From: Desmodesmus armatus
Taxonomy: Eukaryota; Chlorophyta; Chlorophyceae; Sphaeropleales; Scenedesmaceae
NCBI GenBank assembly: GCA_007449985.2
Contig: VIIQ02000265.1
Span: 28,738 to 92,737, forward strand
Direction: 5' to 3'
Length of the DNA stretch: 64,000 nt
The notes under the pieces are model-generated. The model had not been told where the DNA came from, did not search any database, and saw nothing but the letters and a program-made list of their open reading frames with translations. The position numbers and the translations under genes were made by a program. This document shows, piece after piece, positions 35,657-48,400 of the stretch. Every line of letters starts with the position of its first letter. The stretch's first letter is position 1.

Positions 35657-38600
35657 TGAGGCTCGGTGAGTTGCAGCAGCATGTTTGAGGAAACGAGGTA
35701 GCAGGGCGGTTGGCGAGCAGCAGGGTTGTCAGCGGCATACACGAACCATGGTCGGTGAGAGGCTGCGAGTTGCTGCAGCAGCATGTTTGAGGAAGCGAGG
35801 TAGCAGGGCGGTTGGGTGCGCTGTGCTGTATCGGGGTTGCAAGGCTGTCCGTTTTCGAGGGGTGAGACTACGCCATTTGCGCAGTCATGATGATGTTGTT
35901 TGGGGAGAGGGGACAGTGTCCAGCTGTCTGAAACTTTGAAAACTGCAGAACATGCAGGGTCGATGGGTGCTTGCTCATGTTATGGCAGGCAGCCAGCAGC
36001 AGGGTTTGTAGTGTCAATGTGTAAATTGCTTCTTGCATCCTGGCGTGGCTGCAAACAAGGCCAAACAGGGTGCAGGTGCTTGAGGAGGAGTACAGGGTTG
36101 TGCTGGTTGCTGTGGCACGGCTTCGTGTTGGTAGTCTGCTTGCACTTTTGGCAGGCAGTGTTTGTACGAAAGGGCATGTTGTGTTTGCAGAGATGCAGGG
36201 TTTTGGGGTGTTGGGCGTGTCAGCAGTACCCTCGCCATGTTCCTGTGAGCATGGGGTGGGCCATCGTGTGGCGTGCATGCAAAGCTCGGCAGTGTATCAG
36301 CGTGTTGAATGCGCTGCACATGTTCCATTCAGAGGTCTGAGAGCAGAATGCCAGCTGCGCGTGTTGTCAAGGCAAGCCAATTTGGCTGTTCTTTTGCCAT
36401 GGCAGCGGCAGGGGCGGCAGCAATATCAGGACAGTGAGCCGCCGCTGTTGGATCGCAGGGTGTGGGCGTGTACATTATTTCTCGTGAGTACAGTTGATTT
36501 CCGCAACCCAGGGCAGTTTTCAGGTATGAGAGTGGCAGCGCTTCAGCTCTGTGAAGGGCAGCTGTGGTGCTCTGCATCTGCATGCAGCTGCTGTGCGGCC
36601 CTGTAATGCTCTTGACAAGCTCTCGTGTATTGCAGATGCAATAATGTTGTTCTGCTTGTTGTGGTGGGCATGTTGGTTGCCGCAGCGTCAAGGTATCGTG
36701 ATGAGTATGCACGATGGCAGGCTATGGAGCATGCAGGTTCAGGTCCTTTCCTGGTTTGTTTTGGGATTTGTACGGTCCATTCTGCCTGAAATTGTGTATT
36801 AGCCACAACCGTTGGTCGAGGCAAAACAGTGGTTCGCAGTGTTGGAGTGTGCTTGTTTGGTGTGTTGCATGGTTGGAGCGTTGCAAGCATCATCAGTTGC
36901 GTGCTTGCAGTGGCTGGCTATGCAGCACACGAGTAGGTTACCTGTACATTAGGTTTCAGTGTACACATCGTGTCGCATCGTGGCAGCTTGGCGGTTGCGG
37001 GCACTGCATGCGATGTCAGGGCATATGAGCCTCAACTCGTTGCGACACAGGGTGCATGCTTTGTCTGCAGTACTTTTGTGCAAGTTTGCAACCCTACCCC
37101 GGGACCTGGGCGTCGCAATCTCCGTAAGGATGCACAACGTCTGTCTGTGTGCAGTGCGCCTGCTGCATTGTGTTGCGTGGCAGGCTGGGTGTGCTTTGTG
37201 CTGTTATGATGTGAACTTGTCATACAGAGTTGTTGTGGTGCTGTAGAAAGCGAGAGGGGCATTCGTGAGCATTCACACATGTGTTCTCGAAATTCACACA
37301 TGTGTGCCTTGAATGGCAGCGGCGCCATTTGACACGGGCACAAGCTGCTTGTTGGGACAGCGTGTCACGTATTTTGCAGTTTGAGGCAGTCCAGGCGTTG
37401 AAGCAGTTGATGTTTAGGTGTTGAGTTCAGTTTAGCTGGGGTGTACATCACAGGGGCCAGTGTACTGTAGTGTACTGTAGGGACGTGCTTGCAATGCATG
37501 CTACTCAGCAGGGCGTGCATGCGTGTGCAACAGAATCGCTGTGCGCTGCAGAGATGAGCGCACAGCGTCAGTTTTGGTGTGTGGCTGCTTCTGCAGGGGG
37601 TTTCAGAGAGTGATCGCCGCTTGACTGTGCGTGCAGGTGCAGGGAGGTGCAAAGCCAGCAGCAGCTGCCAGATCATACGTCGCTAATAAAACTTGCTATG
37701 TGGAGGCTGCTGCTGGCTTTGCACCTCCCTGCAATGCGTGCTTTGCACCTGCACTGAGGTTTTGTGGTGGAGTGTGCAGTGTCTTGCATTACGGTCTTGT
37801 TTTCTTTTTTGCAGGGTGTTCACAAGGTCGACTGGCGAGCCATGTGTTGACTAAGTAGGCTATGTATGCTGTATGCTTGTGTATGTCGCATGTTCTGTTT
37901 TGACACACCAGCCCTCGTTGGTGTGCTGCCGTAGCTGCCAGCTGCATGTCTCCCACAGAGTCAGGATATGTCAACACAGCAGGTTGAGAATGTGTGCTGT
38001 GTTGGTTGGTGGGCTGTGCTCATGGCAACAGGCACTGCACAGGCCCTGGCATGCTGTGCAGCTGGCAGCTAGGCATCAGCTGGCTTGGATATGTTTTTTG
38101 TGCGGCACAAGCGTGATGCACACGTCACGCGGTGTATGTACTAGTATGCTGTTTACGGCAGGCAGGTACGGGTGGTCGTGTGTGGTTTGGGCAGCAGCAG
38201 TCGCAGCAAGGGGGATGTGACATCGTGGCAGCTTGCTGGAATATTGCACCATCATCATCAGCAGACCATATGTGCTGTGCTGTCCCGGCCTGTAAGGAGC
38301 ACACCACTAAGTGTGTGCTGTGCTCACCAACTTCATATTGGCTTGCCTGTGTGTTACACTGCACTTGTGTTGTGTTTTTCATCACATGCCTTGCTACCAG
38401 CAAGGACTGTAAGCATCAGTGGATACTTGGAGGGCTGATGTTGTGTGTGCATTGTCCTTCGCACCTAGCATACGCGTGCTGCATGTCAGAATGTATGTGC
38501 ATGGCACAAGCATGCTTGGCAAGTGTCAGCGACGACTGCACTTGTGTCTGCGCTCCCGTATGAACAGGCTTTCTCCCTTTCTCCCTTGCGCCCTTCTCCC

Positions 38601-39392
38601 AGGCCAGGTATGCCCCGATATGCATGGGTCCGTTGCTGAGACTGCGTTGTCCGTTGGCGTGCTTCAGTCGTGCATGCATGCATGTCGGTATGTGAGTAAT
38701 GCCAGTATACGATAAGCCCGAGGCAGAGGCTTGGCAGAGGACAAGAAAGTTTGGAGTTGGCTTGGGGATGGGCACGCACTTGCTAACCAACTGATTGTGA
38801 GCCTCGGCATCACTGATCTGGCAGTGTGCAAGCTCCCCATCCATGGGGGAAAGACTCTGGTGTCAATGTTGTAAAGGAAGTGGTTTGCGGAGCACTGGAG
38901 TGATCTGTGTAAGCGTCAGGCGTCTGGATTGTACTACTCACCGCTGTAGGGCCCTTTGCCAGCTAGACTGAGTGTGGGTGGCATACTGAGGCAGACAACC
39001 TTGGATGTAGTCACTGCACGGCTGGGATGTCTGGTCAGCATCGGAACCTGGCCCAAGAAAAAGGCAGCCACACACATGGCTGCGCTTACCCACAACATTT
39101 GTTCAATTGCCTTGCATGTTGAGGTCGCAGGTACACTGGCACATGTACAGCAACCAGCTTGCCTTGCCTTGGCGCTGGCGTGGTGCGTGTGCGGATGCGC
39201 CGCAACCTTCCGCAAACGTTTGCCAAAGGTTAGTTCTCACTAAGCGTGCTCGATGTCCTGGGTTTAAGGGCCCGCTACCTAGTCCGAGGGTCGAAAACAA
39301 CCGTCGCACGGATAGGGGCACAGCACGGATAGGGTCCGATAACGGTTCGATAACGGTCACGGCAAGCTGGCCAGAATGCTGCTCCCTGCAAG
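35657..39392. other. Gene-poor stretch with local repeats
   Basis: No exon series with protein-like composition was found on either strand. A ~60-bp block with gagttgctgcagcagcatgt and gtagcagggcggttgg occurs twice (35668-35731, 35766-35818). A block cagacaaccttggatg.agtcactgcac at 38992-39019 recurs at 40015-40042 in an intron of the next gene. Confidence 0.45.
37639..37732. repeat. Perfect 27-bp inverted repeat with 40-nt loop
   Basis: Arms 37639-37665 and 37706-37732 are exact reverse complements (core gggaggtgcaaagccagcag). Outside them gtgcaggtgc and gcacctgcac can extend pairing after a bulge. It lies in the gene-poor stretch; precursor-like for a small RNA or a tiny foldback element. 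Confidence 0.85.
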
Positions 39393-39461
39393 ATGATCCT
39401 GCTGCACTCACGTGCGCTGCAAGGGCGTGTGCCTGCAGGCAGAACTAGGCATGGAGCTTTG

Positions 39462-42400
39462 ATGCCTCTGTCCAGCATGCGGGCTTTCAACCAGAGACCC
39501 CAGCAGCCCCTGAGGAAATTCTTTGACAAGGTTATCCGAGACAGCAATGCCACCTTCTCACCCTCTGATGGCCCCAAGTTCCTAAAGGCTGCTGTGGAAC
39601 TGGGTGCAGATGATCCGGTGGACCTCTTGTACCGCCTGACAAACCCCCAGGTGCGGCCACAAGATGCTTGCTGATACACAGACTGCATTTGTGACTTGAT
39701 TCAGGACAGCAGCAACGTGCAGAAGGAGCCCTTTGCTCACCCGATGCACAACACCACCCCTTGTGCAGGAGTGTGGCTTGAAGCGTCTGAAGGTTGCGCT
39801 CTCTGGCAGTGATGATGCTGCCTTCATAAGGGACTACCTGCTGCCCTTCCTCAAGTTGCTTGGCAGCGACGCCCTGAGCAGAGGGACCTGCAAGCAACCC
39901 CTGATTGAGTTGCTGCAGACTATGTACCAGGTGCGCTCAGCTTGGTCGCCCAACTAGTTGGCAACGTTGCTTGCTAACAACCTCCCACGGTTGGAGGCAC
40001 CCATTACAGTCAGACAGACAACCTTGGATGCAGTCACTGCACAGCGCTGGTCATTCAGCATCTCTTCTTCAGTCTTATAGTCCGGGTTTGACGTGATACA
40101 GCCGTCCTCTGCATAGGCAGACCCAAAAGGCCCAGGTTCATCATTTTTTTCGGCAGTGGTGGACCGGCGTAGGAACCTGAACAGCAGCTCCCTATTCAAA
40201 CCTGTGCTGGCATCCTGATCCAACCTGCAGGTGCCTGGCTTGTTCAGCTGCCTGTGCCTCGCTCTTGAGGGCGATCCCCCAGGTGCAGCCTCCAAGTTGG
40301 GTGACGTGGCCCCTCTGGGGTGGCTCGCCCTCAACACAGCACACCATGTCCCAGGTGCCCGGCAGAATGCCTTGCTGCTGCGCATGGCAGAGGCACTGGC
40401 ACCTCGGGGAGGTGCGGCGGCCAAGGCAGCGGCACAGCTACAGCTGCTGCTGGCGCCTGCTCAGTCGGCTGCCTCTGCAGCAGCTGGTGCAGTGGACATG
40501 GAGGTGGATGCTGCTCCAGCCTTGGTAGCTGTGGAGGACCTGCTGCACTGCGCTGGAGGGCGGCATGACAACGACCAGACAGACTTCAGATCTGTGAAGC
40601 TGTTGGTGACATCAGATGAGGTGTGTAGACACAGGAAGAGCATCCAACCAGCGAAAACAATGTTGACACAGGAAGAGCATCCAGCCAATGTGTGTTTGAG
40701 CATACTTGTTTCTTCAACGTGCCCTGGGCCAGCCCTGCTTCATCTCTGCTGCTCTGCCTTGTCTGCCGACATGCCAGCAGATATCATCACAGTCCTAAAA
40801 TGTCTGCTCTCAGTGAGGCACACCGTTTGACTGATTGGCTTATGAACTCACATCTTGCCCCTCTCTGTGTAGCCCCACCGCATTGCCACAAGGGGTTGCC
40901 CAAGGTTTGGGTGTGTATTTGTCACTGTAACAGATGTGGCAACAGCAGCATATGCCATATGCCATATGACAGTGCCATGCCCCACTGAGTGCAGCCTGTT
41001 GCGGCAACAAACTATCAGGTCGCTGGGGCTCAAGAGCTCTGCTGATAGATCTCTGTGGCTGCAGCATAATGCAGCATGCACCAGCTGTGCAGCTTCAGAC
41101 TGTGTGCGCCTTTGCCGCCCAATTGCTGCCCCTGTCCTTGCACTTCAATCCCTGCAGGCCCTCTGCCAGCAGCCCCCCTTCCTGCCGCGCAGCACCGACA
41201 GCCACCTACAGCTGGCCTCCTTCCCTGAGGCGGCACTACTTGACCGCCAGTTCAGGCTGCTGCGTGAGGACTTTGTGGGGCCACTCAGGGACGAGCTCAA
41301 GCGCCTGGGCTTTGACGCATTCACGGACAAGACACCAGCACAGCAACCGGTACTGCCAGCAGCTGCTGGCAACAGCCGTCCCAATCCCAAGCTGCAGCGG
41401 GCGTCCAGCGTCAGCGCCAGCTGGCTTTCAAGCGCTGCGGCCTCCTCGCGCAATGTCTTTCAGTTCCCCTCCATCCTTGGCGTCTTCAACAAGCCCGGCC
41501 CTGTGTGATGGTCAGCATCGCCCTGCCCCCAGGCCACCGCGCAAACCGCCTGAAAACCCACAAGGAGCGAAAGGACTACTGGACCGACTACGGACACGGC
41601 ACCCTGCCCATTGACGCCCTGGTGTGTCTAGCTAGTCCAGGCTTGCCGCTGGTGTTTGCCACGGTGGTGCACAGGGACCCTGAGGAGCTGGCTGCTGAGC
41701 ACCCCATGGTGGGATTGGCCTTTGAGCCGGGGCAGCACACCGCTAGGGTGCTGAGGCGCATGGGCCAGGGGCTACTGCCAAACACCGTGCTGGTACAGGT
41801 GTGTCGTGTCAATTGTCGTACCTGATCATCCAGTCTGATAGACTTTTTCTGGTTGTTATAGAGCGTAAATCGCCAGGTTCCAGTGTGATGGAGACAGCAC
41901 CAACGCTGTATACACAGCCTGCATCACGGGTTACTGGAAGAGGGTTTGCCAGAAGTGGCAGGGCAACTCAAGAAGTACACCTAATAGCCTCAACAAAGCT
42001 GTTGCCAACTCAGGCTGAGTGCCTGTTACACCACACTGCTGTGACATCTGACCACAGGCAAGTGCGCTTGTCTTTTATAAATTGGTGCATTTCCACCAGG
42101 TGCATGGAAAGCACCCCAGGCATGTAAGCATGCTACAGTGCTCAGTCGCTAGCACTGGCAGCTACTGGCAGTAGCTCTTTTTCACTGCCGTCCTGCCTGC
42201 TGTGCCGCACTGGGCTGTGCTGTGCCGCGCTGTGCTGTGCTGCCTGCAGGTGTCCACCAACTTCCTGAGCACCCGTCCAGTGCTGCAGAGCCTGCAGGAC
42301 ATGGTGGATGTGCCCCTGGCCGAGGAGATCGTGCATGGCAAGCACACGCAGGAAACCAGCTACCTGGACCAAGCTGCCCTACAGCAGGTATACTAGCCAC

Positions 42401-45400
42401 TGGGGCACTTTAGGGTTGAGGGTTTGGGGTTGAGGTTTAGGCAGGTTTAGGCAAGAGCTTTAGGGTGCACTCCCACCAGTCACGCCGCAATGAAAGATGA
42501 CACTTGGTGCTGGGCCCACTGGTGCTGTGCCAGCTGCATCATCAACAAGTTGCTGTCACACACATTGCATGCACTGCTTAGCTAACACAGCAGCCGATTT
42601 GAGATCAGCCAACATTGGCATGGACACTGTCCACGCGGCTTCAAGTTGCACCTCACATGGTGGGTCCCACCACCTCACTGCATGTGCAGGATCTGGATCA
42701 GCTGGGCCCCAGCTTTGACCCCAGCCAACTGGAGGCCCTCCAGCGCGCCCTCAGCTCCAGACTGACGCTTGTTCAAGGCCCACCCAGGACAGGGAAGACG
42801 TATACAGGTGTGTAGCATGCTCTTCCGCAGAGCCTAGTAGGACATTCAGGATGTGCAGGGTATGTGCTGGACACATGTCCAGTTGCACCCAGCCCTTGCA
42901 AGCAACAAAAATGAGGCAAGCCGGCGTGAGAAGTATATCTGCAGCCCAACCAGGTGTTGATGCTGTGCATCACAACACTGCTTCTTTCAACAGGGTGCTT
43001 CTGCCAGCACGGCTGGAATGGAGTGGTCAAGTGCAGATAGTAGCACAGTAGCCCCCATTCAACTTGAAACTACCTGGCTGCACTTGAAGGCTATGCTTGT
43101 GCATGCTACATACGACTGCAAGCATGAGCTGTATTTGTGGCTGGCACATGGACTCAACCTGCGACATATACACACCATCTTGCTGACCCACCTCCTGCCA
43201 CTGAGCACTGCAGGTGTGGCGCTGTGTGATCTCATCCTGAAGCACAGCAGCGCCTCCATCCTGTGTGTCTGCTACACCAACCACGCCCTGGACCAGTTCC
43301 TGGAGGCCCTCTTGGACAAGGGCATCACCGACATCGTCCGCATTGGCAGCCGCAGCAAGAGCAAGAGGCTGGAGCAGTACAACCTACGAGAGCTCGACCA
43401 GAAGAGCAGGGGCTCAGGCCTCACCCTGTCTGAGAACAGGAGGCTCTCACTAGTGCACAGGGAGCTAGAGGAGGTGCAGGGGAAGATCAGGGAACTGGCA
43501 GGACTGCTGGCTGGAGGCCAGGGCAGGGGACGTGCCAACCAGGGGCAGGGTGGTGCTGGCAGCAGCGCTGGCGGTAGCGCTGCTGCCGCAGCCGGCCCCA
43601 GCAGCCGGCAGGGTGGCAGCACTGGCGCCAGGACCCCTGCCGAGGCTTCTGCTGCTGCCAACGCCTCATGGCAGGAGCGAAGCCGGAAGCTGTTAGAGGA
43701 AGAGGACAGGGCACGGCAGGCAAGGATGAACAAGGCAAGGCAGCAGGGCAGGTCCTGGGCACAGGAGGAGCAGCAGGAAGGCAGCAGTGGCAGATACAGC
43801 AGCTTCTGGGAGTGGCCTGATGCAATGCAGCCATATCTGGATGCAGAGCACCCAGAGGTTCTCGCCCAGCTGCAGCAGCCTGCAGGCATGACTAAGATCA
43901 GTAAGGACTACCTGTGGCGGCGCTGGCTCTCTGGCAGCTTTGACAAGGGAGCGGTAGAGCGCTGGCAGCAGGCCAAGCAGCACCCTCCTCCACCCCCACC
44001 CAGGGGCACACCACCCAGTTCTACAGCAGCAGCACTGCCTGCGGCAGGCAAGGACGGCAGTTGGACAGAGGTGAAGGCTGGGCAGGGCAGCAAGCAGCAG
44101 CAGGCAGCCCGGCCGCCTCTCCCTGAGCCCTTGGCAGCAGCAGAGGCTGGCCTGGCGCGGGGTGTGGCCCCCAAATGGGAGATTCTGCTAGAGGGGTCGC
44201 TGCTGCCAGAGCACTTGTGGGCGCTGCCTTGGGTGCTGCGGCAGAACTTAGCCAGCTATTGGAGGGGCCAGCTGCAGCAGGGGTGGGCAGAGGAGCTGCA
44301 GGAGCTGCTGCAGGATCAGGCTAGTAAGCTGCAGCAGGAGCTGCATAGCTTGCGCACCAGCGGCTATGAAGCTATCCTGCAGAGAGCGAGGGTCATCGGC
44401 TGCACGACCACAGGGGCTGCACTGCACAAGCAGCTGTTGACCAGCCGCGCTGTATCGCCCAAGTAGGTGCCACCGCTGCTGCCGCATGTCACCATTGACG
44501 TGCAGATAAAACACATCAGCCCCTTTTTGGCTATAGCGCGGTTGCAACGTGGTTGCGCTCCACTCTCACAACAGGCCAGCCCCCAGGCAAGCCCACGCAC
44601 ACATCGGCTCCTTTTTACACTGTGAAAAGGAGCCGATCGTGTGTGGCACACAAATGTGGACTGACAGGCGCATGTTTCGGCACACACTGCGTGTTGAACG
44701 CGCCCGCTTCTTGCGCCACGCGCCCTTGCATAAACTGACGCTAACGTGGCAAAAGCTTTAGCCACGTTGCAACGTGGCCCATGGTCACTATCAACTCAGC
44801 CCATTTTTTGTGATGACGTCTGCGCTCTGTCCTTTCCACTGACTCACAGGGTAGTGATGGTTGAGGAGGCTAGTGAGATCCTTGAGGCCCACGTGCTGAC
44901 CAGCTTGGGACCAAACACAGAGCACCTGATCATGATAGGTGAGGGCTTACTGGATAGCACATGGGAGGAGACTGGAAGAGGGGGGAGGCCACTGGATGTG
45001 CAGCTGTGTTTGACTGGAAAGCAGCTGCAATAGCTGTGTTGCTGCCTGCCGCACACTGCCTGGAGCACTGGGATCCTTGTTGGACATTTTGACTGCTGAG
45101 GCAGAGTGCAGCTGCCCTAGCAGGTGTAGCGTCAAACATTGGGTGCTGGCATACGCGCTTCAGGCTGTACAATGACTTCGGAATTCCACAGTCCTCTTTG
45201 CTAGCTCTATGGATGATGAAAACGAGAATAATGAATGCCGATGATTCATGCATGCCTCTTGCTTGCAGGTGACCACAAGCAGCTGCGCCCCAAGGTTGAG
45301 TGCTACGAGCTGTCGTTGCAGGCAGGCCGTGGCCACACCCTCAACGTGTCTCTGTTTGAACGCCTGGTGCTGTCAGGCACGCCGCACAGCAGCCTGGCTG

Positions 45401-48400
45401 TGCAGCACCGCATGCACCCTGACATCAGCAAGGGCATCAAGCACACCTACCCACACTTGCAGGTAAGGCCCCTCAGGGGCAGCAGCAGCATGGGACTCCC
45501 AGAGGCTGACTGCAGGACCCCACGCATGGCTTCTGGGACGGTGTTCAGGGTTGGTGAATGGCATTTGCAGGTGGTACACCCTGTGCAGGTGGTTTTGATG
45601 GATCCCTGCGCTCAGGTACTGCCCACCACATGTTGTCATCCCCCGCTGCTGTTGTGTCCGCAGGACCACCCATCAGTCCACAACCATCCGCCAGTGCGGG
45701 GCCTGGCCAGCAGGGTGGTGTTTGTTGACCACAACCAGCCAGAGCTGCAGGAGGCAGCCAAGGGCCAGTGGTCAGCAGCCTTCGAGCACCAGTCAAAGGT
45801 CAACATGCACGAGGTAGAGCTGGCATGTGCCACTGTGCGCTACCTGCTGCAGCAGGGCTACCGGCCAGAGCAGCTGGTGGTGCTGACCCCCTACCTCGGA
45901 CAGCTCCTGGAGCTCAACCGGCAGCTGAAATCAGTGGTGGAAGTCGTGCTGGATCAGATGGACCTCCGTGACCTCAGGAAGGCAGCACTGCCACAGGCCC
46001 TAACAGACCTGCAGGCTGCAGCCCCTTCAGCCAAGGCAGGGGTGCGCGTGGCCACCATTGACAACTATCAGGGTGAGGAGTCCGACATAGTGGTGGCATC
46101 CCTGGTGCGCTGCAACAGCAAGGGCAGTGTGGGGTTCCTACGGGAGCCTGAGCGCATCAACGTGCTGATGTCCCGCGCGCGCCAGGGTCTGATCCTCATC
46201 GGCAGCGCTCACACCCTCCTGCACGCGTCCAGCACAGCCGCGCGCGAGCATTGGGGTGTTGTCCTGCAGCAGCTGCAGGCAGCTGGGCAGGTCTACGCTG
46301 GCCTGCCGGCCGTATGCCAGCAGCACAGCTTCCGGTTGCCTATGCTGGACAGCGCGGCAGCATTCCTGCAGCATTCGCCTGATGGGGGCTGCAAGGAGCC
46401 ATGCATGGCCAAGCTGGCATGCGGCCACACCTGTAAGCTCAGGTGTCACGCGTTTGACCGCGGACACGAGCGCATCAAGTGTGAGGAGCTGGAGTATGAC
46501 CTGTGCAGTGTGGGGCACCTCACCACACGGCAGTGCAGCGACAGCAAAAGTGTGCGCAGCACCTGCATTGAGATCAGGCAGCTGGAGGAGAGTGTGCGCC
46601 AGGAGCAGCAGCGTCTGGTGAGTGTATGCTTGTCATGGTGGATTTTGGCTGAATGATTTTAGTATCGTGCTGCGGCCGGTTTTGATCCCGCAGCTGTTTG
46701 GCGTTGCGTAAGCTTATTGGGGCACAACAAGTACCCAGACCAGGAACCAGCAAGCATGCCAGCTCGGTTGCGTGTTCGCTGTCTTTGCTGCGTGGTGAAA
46801 TCGCGCCTGCCAGGACACGCTTGCAATCGTGCGTGCAGTTACGGTTTGTCGCTTGTACGCAGATCGGACAATGACTTTCCGATGTTGGCCGTTCATGCGG
46901 TAAGTAAGGCTGATGCATTTTGATAACGCTGCTTTTCTTGCCATGTCCCTATGCGCGTATCAGGAGCTTGAGGCTGGCAAGGCCCGTGCTGAGGTGGACA
47001 AGAAGAAGGCCAGGCTTGCTGCTGACGTGGACCGGCTGCGGGCGCGGCTGCAAAGCCTGGCTGATCAGGCTGCCGCCAAGCAGGATGAGGTCCGGCTGCA
47101 GCTGCAGAAGCAGAAGATGGAGAAGGAGCTGGACATACAGGTGGGCTGTTGCAAACATTTTGAACGAACTGCAGTACAGTACAGCAAGTGGGGGACAGGG
47201 TCCCAACCCCGGCACTAGCCAGCAAGCCAAGGGCTCATGAGGGTGAATTGCACCAGGGCAATGCACTGCCTACCAACAAAGTCCCACGAGGCCTGTGCAG
47301 CATGGCTACTGCTGTGTGGAGTGGGAGCGGATGCTACATCTGCAGACGGGCCTGCAACAGTGCAATGTCTTTGTGGCTTGCACACCAGCAGGTCAAACAG
47401 CTACACCGGTGGTGCCTCCCCCTTCTGTAATCATATATCACCCACCTGGCAGTGTCTGTACTGCCGCCATGTCCTGCAGAAGAAGCGTGTTGCGTCAGAC
47501 CTGTCTGCTTGGGAGGAGGAGCAGCGCAAGAAGGCTGCTGAGGAGCGGCAGCAGATGGAGCTGGAGGCTGAGATACAGGCGGAGGTGGAGAAACAGCAGG
47601 TAGGTGCTAGGGTGTAGGGTTTACCCTAAACCCCAGATTCTCCCATGCACACTCAGAAACTGCTTGCATATGAACAGCCTGATGCAGGAGGCGCGCAAGT
47701 TTGCAGAAACCGTACAGGCAACTGCACTGCAGCTGGTGTGCCTCATGCCATGGCGTGCGTGTCGTGTGTGTCAAAAGCATCTATTTTCTGTCAGCGTCCA
47801 GCCTGCAGGAGGCTGTGTACGCGCACACATGCCACAGCCAGCCTGAGGGTTGGTCAAGGCAGATCATGGTGAGCTGTGAGACTTACAGTAGGACTGCATC
47901 ATGCCCTGCTGGTGTGCTGTGTTGTTCAGGCCAAGCTGGCTGCAGAAGAGGCCAAGTTGAAGCGCCAGCTTGACTCTCAGACCCACAACCTGCAGCAGAC
48001 TGAGCAGCAGCTGGAGGAGAGGCTGCAGGGCATACAGAACAAGAAGCAGCGCATTGAGAGTGACGCCGCCAGCCAGCAAGGCAAGGCAGAGACAGCAGCA
48101 CGCTGGAAGCGCGAGCAGCTGTCAACGGTACGTCCCAACCTGCTCTTGGTCACATGCCAATTGGCAGCTGCCGTGTCAAGAATCGACGAGTCACCCCGGC
48201 TTGGTCCAGGCTTGCATTGTGCATCATCATTGCGCCACTCGGCAACCTGTGAATAGCACACTTTTTGTGGGCAGCATCAGATACACACAGATACTGCTGG
48301 TGTCCACCTGTTGGGTGGATGCCTCATCAACCTGCTCAGTAATTGCAACGCCGGTTCATCAAGCAACCTGCAGCACAACTTCACCACCACTGCTTCTCCT

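Noticed and set aside
36070..36606. 178-codon plus-strand frame
   Set aside because: No recognisable domain; same Cys/Val/Leu bias as other noncoding frames nearby; overlaps equally long antisense frames.
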